NCBI GenBank assembly: GCA_900552925.1
Contig: USBH01000024.1
Location: forward strand, 1-11,367
From: an uncultured Oscillospiraceae bacterium
GTDB taxonomy: Bacteria; Bacillota; Clostridia; Oscillospirales; Acutalibacteraceae
DNA: 11,367 nt
Reading direction: 5' to 3'
A program made the translations under genes and the position numbers. This document shows, in pieces, positions 1 to 9,825 of the stretch. Numbering within the stretch: the first letter of the stretch is position 1; each line of letters opens with the position of its first letter. A model generated the notes under the pieces. It had not been told where the DNA came from and made no database searches. It saw only the letters and a program-made list of their open reading frames with translations.

Positions 1-3087
<3,087 letters not shown>

Positions 3088-3137
3088 GGATCCCGCGGAG
3101 AATAGGTGTTCTACCTGCGGCCCGGCCGCGGGATTTT
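3088..3137 (+). terminator. GC-rich hairpin with short T-run between carB-dapF and pyrG (weak terminator or attenuator candidate)
   Basis: A perfect 9-bp inverted repeat, ATCCCGCGG (3090-3098) and CCGCGGGAT (3126-3134), encloses a 27-nt loop. The loop holds a small hairpin, AGGT-gttct-ACCT. The right arm can instead join a compact hairpin, CCTGCGGC (3114-3121), loop CCG, GCCGCGGG (3125-3132). Either form is followed by only four T (3134-3137), shorter than in the two clear terminators in this window. It could be a partially effective terminator that lowers pyrG and dapL expression, or a regulated attenuator. No promoter is visible in the 72-nt gap, so pyrG is probably reached by readthrough. 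Confidence 0.5.
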
Positions 3138-3156
3138 ACAGAAAAGGTTGGGATAA

Positions 3157-4767
<1,611 letters not shown>

Positions 4768-4805
4768 ACGCTCAACGATTTTTATACGGAAGGGAAGAGA
4801 ATCAC

Positions 4806-5987
4806 ATGCAGATCAACACGAATTACGCAAACCTGCAGGACAGCTACCTGTTCCTGACAATCGCAAAGAAGGTTGCGGCCTACACGCAGGCGCACCCGGA
4901 AAACAGGATCATCCGCATGGGAATCGGCGACGTGACCCAGCCGCTCGTGCCCGCGGTCATCGAGGCCATGCACAAAGCGACCGACGAGATGGCGCACAAG
5001 GAGACGTTCCACGGCTATTCGCCGGACCAGGGCTATGACTTCCTGCGCGAGGCCATCCAGGGCTATTACGCAAAGCGCGGCGTTTCGCTGAAGCTCTCCG
5101 AGATCTTCGTCGGGGACGGCGCGAAGAGCGACATCGGCAACATCGTCGACATCTTCGGCGAAGACAACCGCGTCCTGATCCCCGACCCGGTTTATCCGGT
5201 TTACGTCGACACGAACGTGATGTCCGGCCGCAAGGTCGCCTATCTCGACGCCAACGAGCGAAACGGCTTCCTCGGCATGCCGGACGAAAACACCGAGGCA
5301 GACATCATCTATCTCTGCTCGCCGAACAACCCGACCGGCGCCGTGTACAGCCGCGCGCAGCTTGAGGCGTGGGTGGATTACGCGCTGCGGCACGAGGCGG
5401 TCATCCTCTTTGACGCCGCGTACGAATCCTTCATCGCGGACGATACGCTGCCGCACAGCATCTTCGAGATCGAGGGCGCCAAAAAGTGCGCGATCGAGTT
5501 CTGCTCGTTCTCCAAGATGGCGGGCTTCACCGGCGTGCGCTGCGGCTACACGGTGATCGCCGACGAGCTGGTCTGCGGGGAAACGCAGCTCAACCGGCTC
5601 TGGGCGCGCCGGCAGGCCACGAAGTTCAACGGCGTCAACTACATCACCCAGCGCGCCGCGGCCGCAGTCTTCACCGAGGCGGGGCAGAAACAGGTGCGCG
5701 AAGTGATCGACTACTATCGCCGAAACGCGGCGCTGATGGTCGACGCGTTCAAGGCGATGGGCCTGTGGTTCACGGGCGGCGAAAACTCGCCGTACATCTG
5801 GCATAAGGTGCCCGCCGGCATGACCTCGTGGGAATTCTTCGATGACCTGCTGGCGCGCGCCGAGGTCGTCGGCACGCCGGGCAGCGGCTTCGGCAGGAAC
5901 GGCGAGGGCTTTTTCCGCCTGACGGCGTTCGGCACGCACGAGGATACGGCCGAGGCGATGGAGCGCCTGAAGAAGCTTTTCAAATAA
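4806..5987 (+). CDS. dapL: LL-diaminopimelate aminotransferase
   Basis: 393 residues, typical for DapL, a fold-type I PLP aminotransferase. It converts tetrahydrodipicolinate and glutamate directly to LL-DAP, bypassing the acyl-intermediate routes of lysine and peptidoglycan synthesis. Family signatures: NTNYANLQDSYLF at the N-terminus, RMGIGDVTQPL, GYSPDQGYDFLREAI, GDGAKSDIGN, DPVYPVYVDTNVMSGR, CSPNNPTG, and the PLP lysine K237 in SFSKMAGFTGVRCGY. The ATG at 4806 has the purine-rich GGAAGGGAAGAG just upstream. The frame is open far upstream into pyrG, but the family N-terminus and the ribosome binding site fix the start here. Its product is the substrate of the DapF domain two genes upstream. 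The DAP variant assignment rests on motif recognition and is strong. Confidence 0.95.
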   Translation: MQINTNYANLQDSYLFLTIAKKVAAYTQAHPENRIIRMGIGDVTQPLVPAVIEAMHKATDEMAHKETFHGYSPDQGYDFLREAIQGYYAKRGVSLKLSEIFVGDGAKSDIGNIVDIFGEDNRVLIPDPVYPVYVDTNVMSGRKVAYLDANERNGFLGMPDENTEADIIYLCSPNNPTGAVYSRAQLEAWVDYALRHEAVILFDAAYESFIADDTLPHSIFEIEGAKKCAIEFCSFSKMAGFTGVRCGYTVIADELVCGETQLNRLWARRQATKFNGVNYITQRAAAAVFTEAGQKQVREVIDYYRRNAALMVDAFKAMGLWFTGGENSPYIWHKVPAGMTSWEFFDDLLARAEVVGTPGSGFGRNGEGFFRLTAFGTHEDTAEAMERLKKLFK

Positions 5988-5993
5988 ATCAGG

Positions 5994-6035
5994 GAAAAAG
6001 GCCGGGCGGCTGTATGCAGCGCCCGGTTCTTTTTT
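5994..6035 (+). terminator. Rho-independent terminator after dapL
   Basis: A 7-bp GC stem, CCGGGCG (6002-6008) and CGCCCGG (6020-6026), has an 11-nt loop whose CTG and CAG can pair further. It is followed by TTCTTTTTT (6027-6035). A-residues at 5995-5999 face the T-run, so it may also work in reverse. It closes the carB-dapF/pyrG/dapL cluster, and the next promoter begins ten bases later. Confidence 0.9.
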
Positions 6036-6044
6036 GCTTTGGGC

Positions 6045-6072
6045 TTGACTTGTACGGACAGGTTGGTATAAT
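6045..6072 (+). promoter_or_regulatory. Sigma-A type promoter for the GH27-araD operon
   Basis: -35 TTGACT (6045-6050) and -10 TATAAT (6067-6072) are separated by 16 bp, a near-consensus housekeeping promoter placed between the dapL terminator and the glycosidase gene. Transcription should start near 6079, giving a leader of about 27 nt. A degenerate catabolite-response-like stretch, TGAAAGCAAGAACA (6072-6085), overlaps the expected start site. Its central CG is not conserved, so I treat that part as doubtful. Confidence 0.85.
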
Positions 6073-6092
6073 GAAAGCAAGAACAATCCGAT

Positions 6093-6100
6093 GGGAGGAG
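6093..6100 (+). promoter_or_regulatory. Ribosome binding site that sets the GH27 start at 6106
   Basis: GGGAGGAG lies 5 nt before the ATG at 6106. An upstream in-frame ATG at 6091 overlaps this site and would have no ribosome binding site of its own; it would add only five residues (MGGAH). The start at 6106 is therefore preferred. Confidence 0.85.
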
Positions 6101-6105
6101 CGCAT

Positions 6106-7404
6106 ATGTACAGAAAAGATCAGGCGGCGCTGACGCCGCCGCTCGGCTGGAACAGCTGGGACTGCTACGGTCCCGCCGTCAACGAGGAGCAGCTGCTCGG
6201 CAACGCGCAGTATATGGCGGACCACCTGAAAGCGCACGGCTGGGAATACGTCGTGTGCGACATCCAGTGGTATGAGCCGGAGGCCGGCAAGTACCACTGG
6301 GAGTACAACCGCTTTGCACAGCTCTGCATGGACGAATACGGCCGCCTGATGCCGGCGGTGAACCGCTTCCCGTCCGCGGCGGACGGCGCGGGCTTCAAGC
6401 CGATCGCCGACCGCATCCACGCGATGGGCCTCAAGTTCGGCATCCACATCATGCGCGGCGTGCCGCGCCTCGCCGTGCACAACCGCCTGAAGGTGAAGGG
6501 CACGGACATTTCCTGCCATGAGATCGCGCACCGCAATTCGATCTGCGCCTGGAACACGGATATGTACGGCGTCGACGCCGAAAAGCCGGGCGCGCAGGCG
6601 TATTACGACTCGATCTTCGCGCTGTACGCCGACTGGGGTGTCGACTACGTCAAGGTGGACGACATCTGCAACGTGAAGGCGACGCCGCTCGAGGAATACT
6701 CGGCGCGCCGCGAGATCGAGATGATCCGCACGGCGATCGACCGCAGCGGCCGCAGCATGGTGCTCAGCCTTTCGCCGGGCCCGGCGGTGATCGGCGAAGC
6801 GTGGCACATGGCGAAATACGCCAATATGTGGCGCATCACCGATGATTTCTGGGACAACTGGCCGTCTTTGCTCGAAATGTTCTGGCGCTGTGAGGTCTGG
6901 CAGGCGCACGTGCAGCCCGGCCGGTACCCGGACTGCGACATGCTGCCGCTCGGCCGCATCGCCATCACGGCGGACGGCAAGGGCCATTACACGAACTTCA
7001 CGAAGCCGGAGCAGATCACGATGATGTCGCTCTGGGGCATCTTCCGCGCGCCGCTGATCATGGGCGGCGAAATGCGGGACAACGACGAATTCACGCTTTC
7101 GTTGCTCACAAACGACGAAATGCTGCGCCTGAACCAGCACGGCGGCACGCCGCTGCAGCTTTTCCGCGACGAAGAAAAGGCGGCGTGGCTCAACTTCGTC
7201 GGCGTCGTGCCGTATGTGGCGCTGTTCAACCTGCGCGAAGCGCCGGCGACGGTTTCCGCGGACCTCACGGAGCTGGTCGGCGGCGCGGCGTATACGGCCG
7301 AAGAGCTCTGGACGAAGGAAGCAAGCGACGTGCAGGGGGCGATTTCCGCGGAGATCGAGCCGCACGGCGCGAGACTGTACAAACTGACGGAGAAGGGAAG
7401 ATAA
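6106..7404 (+). CDS. GH27 family glycosidase, probable beta-L-arabinopyranosidase / alpha-galactosidase
   Basis: 432 residues from the preferred ATG, with no signal peptide or membrane segment, so a cytoplasmic enzyme acting on imported small glycosides. The N-terminal catalytic barrel (about 1-335) opens with TPPLGWNSWDCYG, the GH27 signature. The likely nucleophile is D185 in DYVKVDDI, and the likely acid/base is D247 (or D246) in RITDDFWDNW. The C-terminal beta-sandwich follows (about 340-432). Where alpha-galactosidases usually carry a D-D pair that contacts the sugar, this protein has D52-I53 in VVCDIQWYEP. From memory, an Ile at this position is a feature of the intracellular Geobacillus GH27 beta-L-arabinopyranosidase. 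The next gene, araD, starts 3 nt after this stop and belongs to L-arabinose catabolism, which supports that reading. Alpha-galactosidase remains possible. The family is certain; the substrate is inference. Confidence 0.9.
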   Translation: MYRKDQAALTPPLGWNSWDCYGPAVNEEQLLGNAQYMADHLKAHGWEYVVCDIQWYEPEAGKYHWEYNRFAQLCMDEYGRLMPAVNRFPSAADGAGFKPIADRIHAMGLKFGIHIMRGVPRLAVHNRLKVKGTDISCHEIAHRNSICAWNTDMYGVDAEKPGAQAYYDSIFALYADWGVDYVKVDDICNVKATPLEEYSARREIEMIRTAIDRSGRSMVLSLSPGPAVIGEAWHMAKYANMWRITDDFWDNWPSLLEMFWRCEVWQAHVQPGRYPDCDMLPLGRIAITADGKGHYTNFTKPEQITMMSLWGIFRAPLIMGGEMRDNDEFTLSLLTNDEMLRLNQHGGTPLQLFRDEEKAAWLNFVGVVPYVALFNLREAPATVSADLTELVGGAAYTAEELWTKEASDVQGAISAEIEPHGARLYKLTEKGR

Positions 7405-7407
7405 GCG

Positions 7408-8103
7408 ATGCTCGAAGCACTCAAGGAACAGGTCTACAAGGCGAATATGCAGCTGCCCGCGCACCATCTCATCACATTCACATGGGGCAATGTGAGCGGC
7501 ATCGACCGCGAAAGCGGCATCATGGCGATCAAGCCGAGCGGCGTCGAATACGACGTGCTGCGCCCGGAGGACATCGTGCTCGTCGACATCCGCACGGGCA
7601 AAACGGTGGAGGGCGCGCTGAATCCCTCCTCCGACACGCCGACGCATGTGGAGCTGTACAAGGCGTTTCCGAACATCGGCGGCGTCGTGCACACGCACAG
7701 CCGCTGGGCGACGGTGTTCAGCCAGGCCGGGCGGGGGATCCCCGCGCTCGGCACGACGCACGGCGACTACTTCTACGGCGAGATCCCCTGCACGCGGAAG
7801 ATGACGCCCGAGGAGATCGGCGGCGCCTATGAAAAGGAGACCGGCACGGTCATCATCGAGACGTTCCGCGACAAGTCGCCGGACGATATCCCCGCAGTGC
7901 TCGTGCACAGCCACGGCCCGTTCGCGTGGGGCACCGACCCGATGAACGCGGTGCACAATGCGGTCGTCCTCGAGGAGCTGGCCTTCATGGCGTGGCACAA
8001 CCTGATGATGGACCCGGCGATCCCGCCGATGCAGCAGGAGCTGCTCGACAAGCACTACCTCAGAAAGCACGGCGCGAACGCGTATTACGGGCAGAAGAAA
8101 TAA
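7408..8103 (+). CDS. araD: L-ribulose-5-phosphate 4-epimerase
   Basis: 231 residues, the same length as E. coli AraD. A class II aldolase-fold, metal-dependent enzyme that turns L-ribulose 5-phosphate into D-xylulose 5-phosphate, linking L-arabinose catabolism to the pentose phosphate pathway. Metal ligands are H95 and H97 (VHTHSRWA) and H169 ([10 protein letters not shown]). D120 in [14 protein letters not shown] matches the E. coli catalytic aspartate, and the C-terminal ANAYYGQ carries the catalytic tyrosine (Y227). KPSGVEYD fits the phosphate-binding region. The close paralogues UlaF and SgbE share the motifs, so ascorbate or xylulose pathway use cannot be wholly excluded. The ATG at 7408 follows AAGGGAAG and lies 3 nt after the glycosidase stop, so the two are probably translationally coupled. 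No araA or araB is in the window. Confidence 0.93.
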   Translation: MLEALKEQVYKANMQLPAHHLITFTWGNVSGIDRESGIMAIKPSGVEYDVLRPEDIVLVDIRTGKTVEGALNPSSDTPTHVELYKAFPNIGGVVHTHSRWATVFSQAGRGIPALGTTHGDYFYGEIPCTRKMTPEEIGGAYEKETGTVIIETFRDKSPDDIPAVLVHSHGPFAWGTDPMNAVHNAVVLEELAFMAWHNLMMDPAIPPMQQELLDKHYLRKHGANAYYGQKK

Positions 8104-8104
8104 G

Positions 8105-8140
8105 ACGGAGCCGCCGGGGCCTCCCGGCGGCTTTTTCCGT
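8105..8140 (+). terminator. Rho-independent terminator after araD
   Basis: A perfect 9-bp stem, GCCGCCGGG (8110-8118) and CCCGGCGGC (8123-8131), has a 4-nt loop and is followed by TTTTT (8132-8136). Outer segments ACGGA (8105-8109) and TCCGT (8136-8140) are also complementary and could extend the structure. It is a strong terminator ending the GH27-araD operon. Confidence 0.93.
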
Positions 8141-8192
8141 ATCCCGCCGCCGTACCCGGCGAGGAGGGGGAGTTCTGCGTGGCACGGCCGCA

Positions 8193-8276
8193 ACTGCGTT
8201 TTTGACTGCGGACTTTACAGCCGTACGGCGCTCTGCTATAATAAAGCTGAACCGATTGAAACCGCAGAATCTGCGG
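8193..8276. promoter_or_regulatory. Candidate operator set around the regulator promoter
   Basis: The motif CTGCG recurs four times: in ACTGCG at 8193-8198 and 8205-8210 (direct repeats 12 bp apart, just upstream of the -35), and as the two arms of CCGCAGAATCTGCGG (8262-8276), a 7-bp inverted repeat around a central A in the leader. The GCCGTACGGC palindrome (8220-8229) lies between them. Direct plus inverted half-sites near the own promoter fit autoregulation as known for GabR and PdxR relatives. The leader repeat could alternatively act as a small RNA hairpin. That these are binding sites is inference. Confidence 0.5.
8214..8242 (+). promoter_or_regulatory. Sigma-A type promoter for the MocR-type regulator gene
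   Basis: -35 TTTACA (8214-8219) and -10 TATAAT (8237-8242) have the ideal 17-bp spacing. Transcription would begin near 8249, giving a leader of about 65 nt. A perfect 10-bp palindrome, GCCGTACGGC (8220-8229), fills the start of the spacer, where a bound regulator would block RNA polymerase. A second TTGACT at 8202-8207 is 29 bp from the -10, too far to be its -35. Confidence 0.85.
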
Positions 8277-8313
8277 AAAATAAAAAGGTCAGAAAGGAGG
8301 CGCAGAAAGGCGT

Positions 8314-9726
8314 ATGCTGACCTATTCGTTCGAAAATCTGGAGGGGGAGAGTCTGTACATCCACCTGTACCGGTGCATCCGCGACGACATCGTTTCCGGC
8401 GAGATCGCGCCCGGCACGAAGCTGCCCTCGAAGCGCAGCTTCGCGGAGAATCTCGGCGTCAGCGTTATCACGGTCGAAAACGCATACGCGCAGCTGATTT
8501 CGGAAGGCTATCTGTATGCCGTGCCGCGCAAGGGGTTCTTTGCCGCTGCGCTGGAGCGCGGCCCCGCGCGGGAGACGGCAGAAGCCACACCGGCGGCGCT
8601 GCCGGATGCGCCGAAGTATTTCGCCGATTTCTCGAGCAACCGCACCGACCCGGACAACTTCCCGTTTGCCACGTGGGCGAAGCTGATGCGCGGCACGATC
8701 TCCCGGCAGAGCGCCGAGGTGATGACGAACGCGCCGTGCGGCGGCGTTCCGGCGCTGCGGCAGGCGATCGCGGCGCATCTGCACGCGTTCCGCGGCATTC
8801 AGGCCGCCCCGGACCGGATCATCGTCGGCGCAGGGACGGAATACCTCTACGGCCTGCTGATCCAGCTGCTCGGCTTCGACAAGACCTATGCGCTCGAGGA
8901 CCCGGGCTACCGGAAGATCGCGCAGATCTACGAAAGCTACGGCGTCGATTACCAGTTTATCCCGATGGACGGCGACGGCGTCCGCCCCGACGCGCTGCGG
9001 GAGAGCGGCGCGGATATCCTGCACATTTCGCCCTCGCACCATTTCCCGACCGGCATCGTGACGCCGGCCGCGCGGCGGTATGCGCTGCTGCGCTGGGCGC
9101 AGGCGAATCCGCAGCGGTATATCATCGAGGACGACTACGACTCGGAATTCCGTCTGACCGGCCGGCCGATCCCGGCGCTGCAGAGCATCGACGAAAGCGG
9201 CTGCGTGATCTACATGAACACGTTCACGAAGAGCCTCGCCTCTACGATCCGCATCAGCTACATGGTGCTGCCTGCGGCGCTCGCCGAGCGCTTTTACGCG
9301 CAGCTCGGCTTTTACGCCTGCACGGTGTCGAACCTCGAGCAGTACACGCTGGCCAACTTCATCGCGCAGGGCCATCTGGAAAAGCACATCAACCGCATGC
9401 GCAACCGCTACAAGCAGAAAAAGGACCGGATCCTCGCGGAGATGGAGCGCTGCGGCCTGTTCCGCGTCGCCGAGACCGAGGGGGCGGAGTCCGGCCTGCA
9501 TTTTCTGCTGCACGTGCACACCGGCGAATCGCCGCAGGCCATCGAGCGGCGCGCGCGGGAAAACGGCCTGCGCGTCACCTGCCTTTCCGATTACTGCCAC
9601 GCCACGCCGGCAAACCCGGAGCCGGCGCTCGTCATCGGCTATTCGTCGATTCCCGACGCGCGCATCCCCGAAGCGGTGCGGCGCCTCGCGCGTGCGGTGC
9701 TGGGGAAAATGTACCCTAAAAATTGA
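8314..9726 (+). CDS. MocR/PdxR-family transcriptional regulator (GntR winged helix + PLP-dependent aminotransferase-like domain)
   Basis: 470 residues, typical for MocR proteins. The N-terminal GntR winged-helix domain (about 10-80) shows LYRCIRDDIVSGEIAPGTKL, PSKRSFAENLGVS and VENAYAQLISEGYLY. A linker leads to an aminotransferase class I fold (about 105-465) with DPGYRKIAQIYESYGV, the family hallmark EDDYDSEFR and the probable PLP-binding lysine K306 in NTFTKSLAS. Such proteins bind PLP and often an amino compound and control vitamin B6, GABA, taurine or amino acid genes. No pdxS/pdxT or gab genes are present here, so the target is unknown. The ATG at 8314 follows AAAGGAGG (8293-8300), spaced rather far (13 nt); a closer AAAGG at 8306-8310 is only 3 nt away. 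No strong terminator follows the stop. Confidence 0.93.
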   Translation: MLTYSFENLEGESLYIHLYRCIRDDIVSGEIAPGTKLPSKRSFAENLGVSVITVENAYAQLISEGYLYAVPRKGFFAAALERGPARETAEATPAALPDAPKYFADFSSNRTDPDNFPFATWAKLMRGTISRQSAEVMTNAPCGGVPALRQAIAAHLHAFRGIQAAPDRIIVGAGTEYLYGLLIQLLGFDKTYALEDPGYRKIAQIYESYGVDYQFIPMDGDGVRPDALRESGADILHISPSHHFPTGIVTPAARRYALLRWAQANPQRYIIEDDYDSEFRLTGRPIPALQSIDESGCVIYMNTFTKSLASTIRISYMVLPAALAERFYAQLGFYACTVSNLEQYTLANFIAQGHLEKHINRMRNRYKQKKDRILAEMERCGLFRVAETEGAESGLHFLLHVHTGESPQAIERRARENGLRVTCLSDYCHATPANPEPALVIGYSSIPDARIPEAVRRLARAVLGKMYPKN

Positions 9727-9734
9727 ATTCAATT
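9721..9734. repeat. Perfect 14-bp palindrome overlapping the regulator stop codon
   Basis: AATTGAATTCAATT reads the same on both strands and spans the TGA at 9724-9726. It lies at the head of the 98-nt AT-rich gap before the P-type ATPase gene. It could be an operator for that gene or chance in an AT-rich stretch. No T-run follows, so it is not a terminator. Confidence 0.5.
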
Positions 9735-9745
9735 CGGAGTGATCC

Positions 9746-9773
9746 TTGTACACATATTCACGGTTTGTTTATT
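9746..9773 (+). promoter_or_regulatory. Weak candidate promoter for the P-type ATPase gene
   Basis: TTGTAC (9746-9751) and TTTATT (9768-9773) are 16 bp apart, each matching four of six consensus bases. The gap 9727-9825 is much richer in A and T than the surrounding coding DNA, as expected for a promoter region, but no better hexamer pair is visible. The ATPase may instead be read through from the regulator gene. Confidence 0.3.
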
Positions 9774-9810
9774 CTCCGTTCATTTTTATGCGGTAAACTG
9801 TTCGCAAATC

Positions 9811-9818
9811 AAAGGAGG
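9811..9818 (+). promoter_or_regulatory. Ribosome binding site that sets the GTG start of the P-type ATPase
   Basis: AAAGGAGG, a full match to the anti-Shine-Dalgarno sequence, ends 7 nt before the GTG at 9826. The overlapping TTG at 9824 is in another frame and is not the start. Confidence 0.9.
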
Positions 9819-9825
9819 TTATCTT

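Noticed and set aside
4782..6086. Long minus-strand open frame opposite dapL
   Set aside because: Antisense to a clearly identified aminotransferase, arginine/valine-rich translation without motifs, and it crosses the terminator at 5994-6035.
6091..6105. Earlier in-frame ATG for the GH27 gene
   Set aside because: It overlaps the Shine-Dalgarno sequence that serves the ATG at 6106 and has no ribosome binding site of its own.
5989..8193. Minus-strand open frame of over 700 codons opposite the GH27 and araD genes
   Set aside because: It covers two well-identified plus-strand genes, their promoter and both terminators, and its translation matches nothing; it is a GC-bias shadow.
8179..8205. Eight-codon GTG frame (VARPQLRF) after a GGAGGGGG stretch, as a possible leader peptide
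   Set aside because: It lies downstream of the araD terminator and upstream of the regulator promoter, so it is probably not transcribed; there is no other support.
9735..9778. Possible terminator after the regulator gene (CGGAG at 9735 with CTCCG at 9774)
   Set aside because: Only five base pairs across a loop of about 34 nt, and the T-rich stretch after it is interrupted and offset; too weak to call.
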